DNA from: Candidatus Gemmiger stercorigallinarum
GTDB lineage: Bacteria > Bacillota > Clostridia > Oscillospirales > Ruminococcaceae
DNA: 64,000 nt
Reading direction: 5' to 3'
Assembly: GCA_019119495.1 (NCBI GenBank)
Contig: DWWX01000042.1
Coordinates: forward strand, 35,033-99,032
Below the pieces are notes generated by a model. That model worked only from the letters and a program-made list of their open reading frames with translations. It did no database searches and was not told where the DNA came from. A program made the translations under genes and the position numbers. Of the stretch, positions 35,809-44,272 are shown piece after piece; positions within the stretch are counted from its first letter, which is position 1; every line of letters begins with the position of its first letter.

Positions 35809-36576
35809 ATGGCAAAGGTCATCGCAGTGGCAAACCAGAAAGGCGGCGTGGGCAAGACGACAACGGTGGTCAACCTGTCGTCCTGCATCGCATCGCTGGG
35901 CAAAAAGGTGCTGGTGGTGGACCTGGACCCACAGGGCAACACCACGTCCGGCTACGGCGTGGCCAAGCACACGCTGGAATCGGGCATTTACCCCTGCCTG
36001 CTGGGCGAGGCAAACGTGCGCGAGGCAGTGGTCGCCACCAAGTATAACGCCGATCTGCTGCCCTCCAACACCGAACTGGCCGGCGCGGGCATCGAGCTGG
36101 TGTCCATGCCCCGGCGCGAAAACCGCCTGCGCATGGCCCTGGCCCCCGCCAATGAGCTGTACGACTATATCTTCATCGACTGCCCGCCCTCGCTGGACCT
36201 GCTGACGCTCAACGGCCTGTGCGCCTGCGACACCGTGCTGATCCCCATCCAGTGCGAGTATTACGCGCTGGAGGGCCTGAGCGAGCTGATGGCCACCCTG
36301 AAGATGGTGCGCAAAAAGTACAACCGCTACCTGGACATTGAGGGCGTGGTGTTTACCATGTATTCCGGCCGGCTCAACCTGACCATGCAGGTGGTGGCCC
36401 AGGTGAAAAAATACTACGGCAACAAGGTGTACAAGAGCGTTATCCCCCGCACCGTCCGCCTGTCGGAGGCGCCCAGCTACGGCATGCCCATCAATTTCTA
36501 CGAACCCAACGGCAAGGGCAGCGAAGCTTACATGAGCCTGGCGCGGGAATTTTTGGCCGCCAACGAGCGGGAGTAA
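35809..36576 (+). CDS. parA: ParA/Soj chromosome partitioning ATPase
   Basis: 255 residues. Deviant Walker A KGGVGKTTT (residues 11-19), Walker A' DLDPQGN (about 40) and Walker B FIDCPPSL (about 124). No N-terminal HTH, so the chromosomal Soj type. Acts with ParB on parS to separate origins and, in Bacillus, controls DnaA directly. GGAGAG precedes the ATG. parB follows after 47 bases. Confidence 0.96.
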   Translation: MAKVIAVANQKGGVGKTTTVVNLSSCIASLGKKVLVVDLDPQGNTTSGYGVAKHTLESGIYPCLLGEANVREAVVATKYNADLLPSNTELAGAGIELVSMPRRENRLRMALAPANELYDYIFIDCPPSLDLLTLNGLCACDTVLIPIQCEYYALEGLSELMATLKMVRKKYNRYLDIEGVVFTMYSGRLNLTMQVVAQVKKYYGNKVYKSVIPRTVRLSEAPSYGMPINFYEPNGKGSEAYMSLAREFLAANERE

Positions 36577-36623
36577 AGCAGACACCCGAATAGATCCAGA
36601 TGATCCAGAAAGGAGACTTCCCC

Positions 36624-37541
36624 ATGGCGAGACCAAAAGGCGGCCTGGGCCGCGGGCTGGACAGCCTGTTTGCCGATGTGCCCTCCCCTTCCGGCGAGGA
36701 GCCCACCGTCACCAGCCTGCCGGTGCGGGAGATCGAGCCGGACCCCGACCAGCCCCGCAAAACCTTTGACGAAACCGCCCTGGCTGAGCTTTCGGCCAGC
36801 ATTGCCGAAAACGGCCTGCTGCAGCCCATCGCGGTGCGGCCCAAAAAGGCCGGACCGGGGTATGTGATCATTGCCGGCGAGCGCCGCTGGCGGGCCGCCC
36901 GCATGGCCGGCCTGGACGAGGTGCCGGTGCTGGTCAAGGAAGTCACCGACGAGCAGGCCGCCGCGCTGGCGCTGATCGAGAACCTGCAGCGGGAGGACCT
37001 GGACCCCATCGAGGAGGCCGAGGGCTGCCAGCAGCTGATCGAAAAATACGGCCTGACCCAGGAATCCGCCGCCAAGCGCCTGGGCAAAAGCCGCAGCGCG
37101 CTGGCAAACACCCTGCGCCTGCTGACCCTGCCCGACCCGGTGCGGGAACAGGTGCGCACCGGCAAGCTGACCGCCGGCCACGCCAAGGCGCTGCTGGGGC
37201 TGAGCGACGCGGCGGTCATCGAGGCCGCGGCGCAGCAGATCGAGGCCAAGGGCATGAACGTCCGCCAGGCCGAGGCGCTGTGCCGCAAGCTGAACAAGCC
37301 CCCCCGGCCGCCAAAGGCGGAGGACGCCTTTACCCGGCCCAAGATCGCCGTCGAGCTGGAGGCCGCGCTGAAGGACGTGACCGGCAGCGAGGTGCGCATC
37401 CAGTACCGGGACGGCAAGGGCAGCCTGCAGATCGACTTTTACTCCGACGCGCAGCTTTCCCGCTATGCCGAGCTGCTGGGCCAGTACGACCCGGAGACGG
37501 CCGGTGATGCAAAAGAAAGCTCTGCCGAACATTTTGATTGA
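36624..37541 (+). CDS. parB: ParB/Spo0J chromosome partitioning protein
   Basis: 305 residues. N-terminal RGLDSLF motif that contacts ParA, CTP-binding box GERRWRAARMAG (about 93), ENLQREDLDPIEEAEG (about 122), helix-turn-helix (TQESAAKRLGKSRSALANTLRL) for parS, and a C-terminal dimerisation domain. AAAGGAG lies 8 bases before the ATG. Its stop overlaps the serS promoter. Confidence 0.96.
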   Translation: MARPKGGLGRGLDSLFADVPSPSGEEPTVTSLPVREIEPDPDQPRKTFDETALAELSASIAENGLLQPIAVRPKKAGPGYVIIAGERRWRAARMAGLDEVPVLVKEVTDEQAAALALIENLQREDLDPIEEAEGCQQLIEKYGLTQESAAKRLGKSRSALANTLRLLTLPDPVREQVRTGKLTAGHAKALLGLSDAAVIEAAAQQIEAKGMNVRQAEALCRKLNKPPRPPKAEDAFTRPKIAVELEAALKDVTGSEVRIQYRDGKGSLQIDFYSDAQLSRYAELLGQYDPETAGDAKESSAEHFD

Positions 37542-37672
37542 CAAACCGCACAAAAATGGCGTATTCTTTTAGTATAAAAGGCTGACTGCACGATTCGTGT
37601 GCTGGAAGGGCGGGCTTTCTGACTGCGAGCCAGAAGCCCTGCCCCAAACCATACAACAAGGAGTGGGAAACC
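37538..37672 (+). promoter_or_regulatory. serS promoter and short hairpin leader
   Basis: TTGACA-18-TATTCT (37538-37567), overlapping the parB stop. The leader has two hairpins: GCACGA/TCGTGTGC, and a longer stem of GGGCGGGCTTTCTG with CAGAAGCCCTGCCC (near 37609-37645). It is too short for a T-box and lacks a T-box motif and a terminator. Confidence 0.55.
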
Positions 37673-38980
37673 ATGCTGGATATCCGTTTTGTCCGGGAGC
37701 ATCCCGACGAGGTCAAGGAGAACATCAAAAAGAAATTCCAGGACGCCAAGCTGCCGCTGGTGGACGAGGTCATCGCGCTGGACGCCGAGTACCGCGCCGT
37801 CATCGGCGAGGGCGACAGCCTGCGCGCCAACCGCAACAAGCTGTCCAAGCAGATCGGCGCGCTGATGGGCCAGGCCAAGAAGGACCCGTCCAAGGCCGCC
37901 GAGGCCGAGGAGGTCAAAAAGCAGGTCACCGCCCAGGCCGACCGGCTGAAAGAGCTGGAGGCCCGCCAGGATGAGCTGAAGGCCCGCATCCAGGAGATCA
38001 TGTACCAGATCCCCCAGATGATCGACCCCAGCGTGCCCATCGGCCCCGACGACAGCCATAACGTCGAGGTGCAGCGTTTTGGCGAGCCGGTGGTGCCCGA
38101 CTACCCCATCCCCTACCATGTGGACATCATGGAGAGCTTTGACGGCATCGACCTGGACGCCGCCGGCCGCGTGGCGGGCAACGGCTTCTACTACCTGCTG
38201 GGCGATATCGCCCGCCTGCACGAGGCGGTGCTGGCCTACGCCCGCGACTTTATGATCGACAAGGGCTTTACCTACGTGATCCCGCCCTTTATGATCCACG
38301 GCAACGTGGTGCAGGGCGTCATGTCCTTCCCGGAGATGGACGCCATGATGTACAAGATCGAGGGCGAGGACCTGTACCTGATCGGAACGTCCGAGCACAG
38401 CATGATCGGCCGCTTTATCGACCAGACGCTGGACGGCGCCAAGCTGCCGCTGACGCTGACCAGCTACTCGCCCTGCTTCCGCAAGGAGAAGGGCGCCCAC
38501 GGCATTGAGGAACGCGGCGTCTACCGCATCCACCAGTTTGAAAAGCAGGAGATGATCGTCGTCTGCAAGCCGGAGGACAGCATGAACTGGTACGACAAGC
38601 TGTGGCACAACTCGGTGGAGCTGTTTCGCTCACTGGAGATCCCGGTCCGCCAGCTGGACTGCTGCTCCGGCGATCTGGCCGACCTGAAGGTCAAGAGCTG
38701 CGACATCGAGGCCTGGAGCCCCCGCCAGCAGAAATACTTTGAGGTGTGCAGCTGCTCCAACCTGGGCGACGCCCAGGCCCGCCGCCTGCGCATCCGCTAC
38801 AAGGACGAGAACGGCAAGACCCAGTTTGCCCACACCCTGAACAACACCTGCGTGGCCCCGCCCCGCATGCTGATCGCCTTCCTGGAAAACCATCTCCAGG
38901 CCGACGGCACCGTGACCATCCCCGAAGTGCTGCGCCCCTACATGGGCGGCAAGGCGCTGCTGGTGCCCAAGGCAAAATAA
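37673..38980 (+). CDS. serS: Seryl-tRNA synthetase
   Basis: 435 residues. An N-terminal long coiled coil (about 30-105) that grips the tRNA-Ser variable arm, then the class II catalytic core: motif 2 FRKEKGAHGIEERGVYRIHQF (about 263-283) and motif 3 TCVAPPRMLIAFLENH (about 386). Charges tRNA-Ser (and tRNA-Sec if present) in the cytoplasm. AAGGAG lies 9 bases before the ATG. Confidence 0.97.
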   Translation: MLDIRFVREHPDEVKENIKKKFQDAKLPLVDEVIALDAEYRAVIGEGDSLRANRNKLSKQIGALMGQAKKDPSKAAEAEEVKKQVTAQADRLKELEARQDELKARIQEIMYQIPQMIDPSVPIGPDDSHNVEVQRFGEPVVPDYPIPYHVDIMESFDGIDLDAAGRVAGNGFYYLLGDIARLHEAVLAYARDFMIDKGFTYVIPPFMIHGNVVQGVMSFPEMDAMMYKIEGEDLYLIGTSEHSMIGRFIDQTLDGAKLPLTLTSYSPCFRKEKGAHGIEERGVYRIHQFEKQEMIVVCKPEDSMNWYDKLWHNSVELFRSLEIPVRQLDCCSGDLADLKVKSCDIEAWSPRQQKYFEVCSCSNLGDAQARRLRIRYKDENGKTQFAHTLNNTCVAPPRMLIAFLENHLQADGTVTIPEVLRPYMGGKALLVPKAK

Positions 38981-38988
38981 CCGTTCAC

Positions 38989-39042
38989 ACAAAACCATCC
39001 GCCCGGACAGAGGATCCCCTCTGTCCGGGCGGATGGTTTTGT
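38989..39042. terminator. Very strong bidirectional terminator between serS and the Noc/ParB gene
   Basis: A perfect 25-bp stem (38989-39013 with 39018-39042) around ATCC, ending in TTTTGT on each strand. It marks the switch from plus-strand genes (16-39 kb) to mostly minus-strand genes (39-58 kb). Confidence 0.9.
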
Positions 39043-39066
39043 ATTTGGCTGGCATTGGCGGCGGCG

Positions 39067-40236
39067 TTATCCCTGCCGGGTCAGGCTGGCCACGGTGGCA
39101 AGGTCGCCGTCCGCGGGCGGCGCGGCGCAGGGCAGGGCCTGCGCGGGGGCGGGCTGCGGCGCCGGCGCAGCCGGGCGGGGGGCCGGCATCGGCGCGGGCG
39201 GGGGCATCACCGGCTGGTGGCAGGCCTCGCCCTGCGGCAGGGCCTCGGACCACAGCTCCGCCCCGGCAAGGCTGGCCGCCAGCTCGCCGGCGTCGGCGTG
39301 CGGCACATCGCCGTCCGGCGGCGCGGCGTTCGGGTCCGGGATGGTCCGGGCTGTCGGCGCGGCAGGCGCGGCCGGTTCGGCGGCTGACTTCCCTGCCGGA
39401 TTGTCCGCGGCCGGGCCGGGCAGCGGCAGGCTGGTGTCGGCGCTTTCCACCGGGATGCGCACCACATATTCCAGGCAGCCGTCCCGCCGGCCGCAGGTGG
39501 TGGTGGCCGGGATGCCCTTGGCCGTCATCAGGTCCACGGCATGCTGCAGGGTGTTCACAAACAGCCGCACGTCGCGCACCATTGGCGTGGTCTTGCGGCA
39601 GGGCGAGGGCGTGCCGGGCGGGGTGTGCAGCATTGTTTCCACCAGTTTGTCGGCCTCCCGCACGCTCAGGCCGTCTCGCGCGATTTTTTCCAGCGCGGCG
39701 GTGCGGCGGCCTTCGGGCAGGCGCAGCACCGCCCTGGCGTGGCGCTCGGTCAGGTGGTGGGCGGTGCAAAGCTGCTGCTGTGCCGGGGTCAGCGTCAGCA
39801 GCCGCAGCTTGTTGGCCAGGGCCGGCTGGCTCAGGCCCAGGCGGCGGGCGGCCTCGGCCTGGGTGCAGCCCCACAGGCGGATGACTTCCCGGATGCCCCG
39901 CGCCGTGTCAAAGGGGTCCAGCTGGCTGCGCTGGATGTTCTCCAAAAGGCCCAGGGCGGCGCTTTCGCTGTCGGTCCAGTCGGCCAGGATGGCGGGGACC
40001 TTTTCCAGCTTGGCCAGCTTGCAGGCACGCAGGCGGCGCTCGCCGGCGATCAGCTGGTATTTGCGCACCCCCACCCTGCGCACGCTGATGGGCTGCAGCA
40101 GCCCGTTTTGCAAAATGCTGACCGCCAGGGCCGCGATCTCGGTATCGTCAAAGGCGGTGCGCGCCTGCCAGGGCGACGGCTCAATGGCGTCCACCGGCAG
40201 CATCAGCACCTTGCCGGGCTTTTGTTTTTCGACCAT
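39067..40236 (-). CDS. Second ParB-family protein, Noc-like
   Basis: 389 residues. ParB core: LMLPVDAIEPSPWQAR, GERRLRACKLAK (about 70), ENIQRSQLDPFDTARG (about 98), helix-turn-helix (TQAEAARRLGLSQPALANKLRL). The last 130 residues are a Pro/Ala-rich, probably disordered tail not seen in parB1. Position next to rsmG and the extra-copy status match Noc, which binds NBS sites and blocks division over the nucleoid; no classical ATTTCCCGGGAAAT site was seen here. GGGAGAAACTAC precedes the ATG. Confidence 0.88.
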   Translation of the reverse strand: MVEKQKPGKVLMLPVDAIEPSPWQARTAFDDTEIAALAVSILQNGLLQPISVRRVGVRKYQLIAGERRLRACKLAKLEKVPAILADWTDSESAALGLLENIQRSQLDPFDTARGIREVIRLWGCTQAEAARRLGLSQPALANKLRLLTLTPAQQQLCTAHHLTERHARAVLRLPEGRRTAALEKIARDGLSVREADKLVETMLHTPPGTPSPCRKTTPMVRDVRLFVNTLQHAVDLMTAKGIPATTTCGRRDGCLEYVVRIPVESADTSLPLPGPAADNPAGKSAAEPAAPAAPTARTIPDPNAAPPDGDVPHADAGELAASLAGAELWSEALPQGEACHQPVMPPPAPMPAPRPAAPAPQPAPAQALPCAAPPADGDLATVASLTRQG

Positions 40237-40294
40237 GTAGTTTCTCCCTCCGTCTGTGCGGCGGCAGCGGGCCGCCGCGCACACCCAAGCATAC

Positions 40295-40377
40295 AAAAAG
40301 ACCTGCGCTCCGCTGTTTGTCGGCAGACAAAACGCGGCGCAGGTCGGCGTGTGCTGCGTTTTTACACAAAAAGCATA
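40295..40377 (-). promoter_or_regulatory. Promoter and attenuator-like hairpin in the Noc leader
   Basis: Minus strand: an extended -10 TGTGCTATGCT (TATGCT at 40377-40372), then a hairpin with outer stem GACCTGCGC/GCGCAGGTC and inner TTTGTC/GACAAA (40345-40300), then a T-run (40299-40295), all before the Noc ATG at 40236. This would end most transcripts before the gene. Confidence 0.5.
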
Positions 40378-40401
40378 GCACAGGCGGGGCTTCCGGGCCA
40401 G

Positions 40402-40439
40402 AAAAATCGTTCGCCGCGGTTCGGGCAGAACCGCGGCGA
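40402..40439 (-). terminator. rsmG terminator
   Basis: Minus strand stem TCGCCGCGGTTC/GAACCGCGGCGA followed by ACGATTTTTC. Confidence 0.85.
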
Positions 40440-40449
40440 TTCGGAAGGT

Positions 40450-41154
40450 TTACAGGGGCTTTTTTGCAATTTTTCCGCCGTTTCTGGGGTAAGCGGGCGG
40501 AGTCTGCGATATTTTTTTCAGGACCACCAGGTTGCGGGCGCTGCCGTCCGGCAGGGCAAAGGCACGGGTCTCCCCTGCCCGGCCGCCCAGCCGCCGCAGC
40601 GCATTGGCAGACGCCGCCAGCTCCTCCGGCGCGTCGGGGCCTTTCATGGCGATGAACACGCCTCCCACCCGCACCAGCGGCAGGCAGTATTCGCACAGGA
40701 CCGGCAGCGCGGCTACCGCGCGGGCGCAGGCCACATCAAACTGCTCCCGCCAGGCCTTGCGGGCGGCCTCCTCGGCGCGCTCTTTAGCAAACTCGACGCT
40801 GGTAAGGCCCAGCTCGGCGCAAAGGTATTTCAAAAACTCCACCCGCTTGCCGGTGGGCTCCATCAGGGTCAGCGCCAGGTCGGGCTTGTAGATCTTGGCC
40901 ACCACGCCGGGGAACCCGGCGCCGGTACCCACGTCCACCAGGGTGCCGGCCACTTCCGGCTGGGCGGCAAACAGCAGGCTGTCGGCAAAATGCCGGTCCT
41001 CGATGCCCTCCGGCGTGGTGATGGCGGTCAGGTTGACCTTTTGGTTGTAGTCCACCAGCAGGGCGGCGTAGCGGTCCAGCAGGTCCAGCTGCGCGCCGGA
41101 AAGCTGGATGTTCCACGTGGAACATTTTTGTGCAAGCCGGTCTTTGTCGATCAT
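40450..41154 (-). CDS. rsmG: 16S rRNA (guanine(527)-N7)-methyltransferase RsmG/GidB
   Basis: 234 residues. SAM-binding GTLVDVGTGAGFPGVVAK (about 74), preceded by NLTAITTPEGIEDRHFADSL, and later CARAVAALPVLCEYCLPL. Methylates G527 of 16S rRNA, a streptomycin-relevant site. Start chosen after AGGGGGA. The codons for CSTWNI near the N-terminus contain the second parS site. Usual neighbour of mnmG and noc in Firmicutes. Confidence 0.95.
   Translation of the reverse strand: MIDKDRLAQKCSTWNIQLSGAQLDLLDRYAALLVDYNQKVNLTAITTPEGIEDRHFADSLLFAAQPEVAGTLVDVGTGAGFPGVVAKIYKPDLALTLMEPTGKRVEFLKYLCAELGLTSVEFAKERAEEAARKAWREQFDVACARAVAALPVLCEYCLPLVRVGGVFIAMKGPDAPEELAASANALRRLGGRAGETRAFALPDGSARNLVVLKKISQTPPAYPRNGGKIAKKPL
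41109..41124. promoter_or_regulatory. parS centromere site 2, inside rsmG
   Basis: TGTTCCACGTGGAACA, identical to site 1, embedded in the coding sequence for CSTWNI of RsmG. The 5.6 kb between the two sites contains parA, parB, serS and noc. Confidence 0.95.
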
Positions 41155-41276
41155 AATGGTCCCCCTGGCAGTCATGGATACGGTGTAAGGTCGGGCTCTG
41201 CCGCGGCAGATCACCATAACTGTACCACAAAACCGCCTGGTTGGCAACGGCGGGCGGCTGCGGGCAAACGGCGGGG

Positions 41277-42311
41277 TCAGCCCTCCCCCGCCGCGGCCGG
41301 CAGCTCAACGCAAAAGGCCGTGCCGCGGCCTTTCTCGCTCTCGACGGTGATGCGGCCGCCGCTCAGTTCCACAATGCGGTGCACCAGCGCCAGGCCAAGG
41401 CCGCTGCCCTCCGCCGCGTGGGAGGAATCCCCCTGGTAAAACTTGTCAAAAATGTGCCCGATGTCCTTCGGGTCAATGCCGACGCCCTCGTCCCGCACCG
41501 TCACGGAAATGCGGCCGTCCTCCTCGCAGGCGGCAAGAAAGACGGCCCCGCCCTCCCGGCTGAACTTGACGGCGTTGCTGAGCAGGTTCAGCCAGACGTG
41601 CTCCATCATCTCGGCGTTGCCCCGGTAGGGCAGCCGGGGCAGGTCCAGCTCAAACACCAGATCCTTGGCCGACCACTGGCTTTCCAGCCGCAGGACGCAG
41701 GTGCGGATCTGCTCGTCCAGATCGTAGTCGGTCTGCTCCCCCACCAGTTTCTGGCTTTCGTACTTGGAAAGCAGCAGCACGCTGCTGGCCAGGTCCGCCA
41801 GGCGCTGGGATTCCTCCACGATAAAATCCAGGTATTCGTTCTGCTGCTGTTCGGTCAGGCCGCCCCGCCGCAGCCGGCGGGCGAAGCCGCGGATGGAGAC
41901 GATGGGGGTCTTGAACTCATGGGAAAAGGTGTTGATAAAATCGTTGCGCATCAGCTCGGTGCTGCCCAGCTCGGCGGTCATGCGGTTAAAGCTGTGCAGC
42001 AGCTCGGCAATGTCGCCGGTGCCCTCCTCCGCCACCCGCACGGCATAGTCCCCGCGGGAGATGGATTTGGTGGCCTCCACCATGTCCTGGATGGGCCTGG
42101 CCGACCGCCGGCTGACAAAGGAAGCGATGGGGATGGCCAGCAGGATGGACAAGACCATCGGCACCCAGGGGGCAAGAAAATGCCCCGGCGGCAGCAGGTG
42201 CCCGGCCAGCGGCAGCCATACAAAGGCCGTGACCAGCCCCGCCAGCAGGCTGCTGACCGCCACGCAGGCGATGAACAGCCCGCGGGTGGAGCCCAGCAGG
42301 CGGCGCATCAC
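41277..42311 (-). CDS. Sensor histidine kinase (second two-component system)
   Basis: 344 residues (a second ATG follows directly). Two close membrane helices (about 10-30 and 45-68) with almost no external loop, HAMP (SRRSARPIQDMVEAT), HisKA FSHEFKTPIVSIRGFA near residue 130, N-box NLLSNAVKFSREG (about 242), G1 DEGVGIDPKD and G2 GSGLGLALV. Resembles intramembrane-sensing kinases for cell-envelope stress. Overlaps the response regulator gene by 4 bases. Confidence 0.93.
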   Translation of the reverse strand: MMRRLLGSTRGLFIACVAVSSLLAGLVTAFVWLPLAGHLLPPGHFLAPWVPMVLSILLAIPIASFVSRRSARPIQDMVEATKSISRGDYAVRVAEEGTGDIAELLHSFNRMTAELGSTELMRNDFINTFSHEFKTPIVSIRGFARRLRRGGLTEQQQNEYLDFIVEESQRLADLASSVLLLSKYESQKLVGEQTDYDLDEQIRTCVLRLESQWSAKDLVFELDLPRLPYRGNAEMMEHVWLNLLSNAVKFSREGGAVFLAACEEDGRISVTVRDEGVGIDPKDIGHIFDKFYQGDSSHAAEGSGLGLALVHRIVELSGGRITVESEKGRGTAFCVELPAAAGEG

Positions 42312-42979
42312 AGCCGCACCGCCTTGTAGCCCAGCCCCCGCACCGTCACGATGGCAAAGTCCCGGTTGTCCCGGAACCGGTCCCGCAGCCGGTTGATGTG
42401 CACGTTGACGGTGTGCTCATCACTGTCGGTGTCCAGGTCCCAGATCTCGTCCATCAGCTGGCGGCGGGTAAAGGTCTTGCCGGGGCTGGACAGCAGCTTG
42501 TACAAAAGCTGGAACTCCTTGCGGGGCAGCACGGCGGCGCGTCCGTTCCAGCGCACCGCCAGGTCGTCGTAGACCAGCACGGTGCCGCCCACCGCCAGCT
42601 GCCGGCTGCTGATGGCCTGCGCCCGGCGCAGCAGCGCCCCGATGCGCAGCAGAAGCTCCTCCTCGTCGGCGGGCTTGGTCATATAGTCGTCGGCGCCCAG
42701 CCGCAGGCCCCGGCGCTTGTCCGCCTGGGCTTCCTTGGCGGTCAGCACCAGTACCGGAAGGTCGCTGCCGGTGCTGCGCAGCTGCGACAAAAGCGAAAAC
42801 CCGTCCAGCTTGGGCATCATCACGTCCAGCACCATCAGGTCCACATGTTTTTGGCCCAGCAGTTCCAGCGCCTGCTGCCCGTCGGCGGCCGGCAGCGGCT
42901 CATAGCCGGCGTCGGCCAGGGTATCCTGCATCAGCCGGCGGGTCCCCTTGTCGTCCTCTGCCACCAGGATCCGAAACAT
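42308..42979 (-). CDS. OmpR/PhoB-family response regulator (second two-component system)
   Basis: 223 residues from the ATG 9 bases after GGAGG. Receiver with acidic E/D pair (AEDDKG), phosphoacceptor Asp in LMVLDVMMPKLDG and Lys in TKPADEEE; C-terminal winged helix ending VRGLGYKAVRL. Divergent from the Gld-like ABC operon (243 bases apart), so that operon is a likely target; inference from position. Confidence 0.93.
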   Translation of the reverse strand: MFRILVAEDDKGTRRLMQDTLADAGYEPLPAADGQQALELLGQKHVDLMVLDVMMPKLDGFSLLSQLRSTGSDLPVLVLTAKEAQADKRRGLRLGADDYMTKPADEEELLLRIGALLRRAQAISSRQLAVGGTVLVYDDLAVRWNGRAAVLPRKEFQLLYKLLSSPGKTFTRRQLMDEIWDLDTDSDEHTVNVHINRLRDRFRDNRDFAIVTVRGLGYKAVRL

Positions 42980-43222
42980 CCGCACATACCTCCATCGCGC
43001 TGCTGTCAGCTCTCCTGAAAACTACCATACCCCCAGCCTGAGAAGGAAGGATAAAGGAACGGTGAAAAGTTTTTGAAACCTGCGCCCCGCGCCGCCAAAC
43101 TTGACCGAAAGTTGATTTTGGGCGGCTATAATGGCCGCAGATACCGGCGCGCAGCCGGCAAGGAAAGGAAGGACAAGCATGAAAACATACCGGGCAACCG
43201 CCCCGCGGTCAGGGGGCACAGC

Positions 43223-44269
43223 ATGATCACAGTGGAACATCTGACCAAATACTACGGCAGTTTCCTGGCGGTGGACAACATCTCGTTCGAGATCAACGAG
43301 GGCCATGTCTACGGCTTTCTGGGCCCCAACGGCGCAGGCAAGTCCACCACCATGAACATTATGACCGGCTGCCTGTCGGCCACGTCGGGCCATGTGCGCA
43401 TCGACGGGCACGACATTTTTGACGAGCCGGACCAGGCCAAAAAGCTGATCGGCTACCTGCCGGAGCACCCGCCGCTTTACCTGAACGAGTCCCCGCTGGA
43501 GTACCTGCGCTTTGTGGGCGAGGCCAAGGGCCTGCACGGCGCCGAGCTGCAAAACCAAATTGACGATGTACTGCAAAAAACCGGCACGGCCGCGGTCAAA
43601 AACCGCCGCATTGCCAACCTGTCCAAGGGCTACCGCCAGCGGGTGGGCATCGCCCAGGCGCTGCTGGGCAGCCCCAAGGTCATCATTCTGGACGAGCCCA
43701 CCGTCGGCCTGGACCCGCTGCAGATCATCGAGATCCGCGACCTGATCAAGGAGCTGGGCCGGACCCACACCGTCATCTTCAGCTCCCACATCCTGTCCGA
43801 GGTGCAGACCATCTGCGACCAGATCCTGATGATCGCCAAGGGCAGGCTGGTGGCCTTTGACACCCCCGCCAACCTGGAGAAAAGGCTGCTGGCCCCCAAC
43901 GAGGTCCGCCTGACCACCGACGCCGCCCCCGACGAGCTGCGGCATATCCTGGCAAAGGTGCCGGCCATCTCGCAGCTGACGGTGGACCCGGATACCGGAA
44001 AATGGACCACCGCCCACATCAGCACCGACCGGGACGATATCTACGAGCTTTCCCGCGCCATCTATCAGGCGTTTGTGCCCGGCGATAAGGCCATTTTGGA
44101 GATGGCGCTGAAGAAGGGCACGCTGGAGGATGTGTTCATTGAGCTGACCGAGTCCGAAAAGCCGGCCGCGGCCGCCCGGCCCAAGGCAGGGCGCAAGGCG
44201 GCAAAGCCGGCCGCCGGCCGGCCCGGCCCGCAGACCGGCGGGGACCCCGCCGAAGGAAAGGAGGCGTGA
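43223..44269 (+). CDS. ABC transporter ATP-binding protein, GldA-like
   Basis: 348 residues. Walker A GPNGAGKST (about 35), signature LSKGYRQRVGIAQAL (about 133), Walker B VIILDEPTVGLDP (about 154), switch His in SSHILSEV. A C-terminal 45-residue Ala/Lys/Pro-rich tail is unusual for the family. Energises the permease encoded 3 bases downstream. Start after AGGGGG. Confidence 0.92.
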   Translation: MITVEHLTKYYGSFLAVDNISFEINEGHVYGFLGPNGAGKSTTMNIMTGCLSATSGHVRIDGHDIFDEPDQAKKLIGYLPEHPPLYLNESPLEYLRFVGEAKGLHGAELQNQIDDVLQKTGTAAVKNRRIANLSKGYRQRVGIAQALLGSPKVIILDEPTVGLDPLQIIEIRDLIKELGRTHTVIFSSHILSEVQTICDQILMIAKGRLVAFDTPANLEKRLLAPNEVRLTTDAAPDELRHILAKVPAISQLTVDPDTGKWTTAHISTDRDDIYELSRAIYQAFVPGDKAILEMALKKGTLEDVFIELTESEKPAAAARPKAGRKAAKPAAGRPGPQTGGDPAEGKEA

Positions 44270-44272
44270 CCC

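Noticed and set aside
37568..37672. T-box riboswitch for serS
   Set aside because: The leader is about 100 bases, with no T-box sequence, specifier loop or antiterminator/terminator pair.
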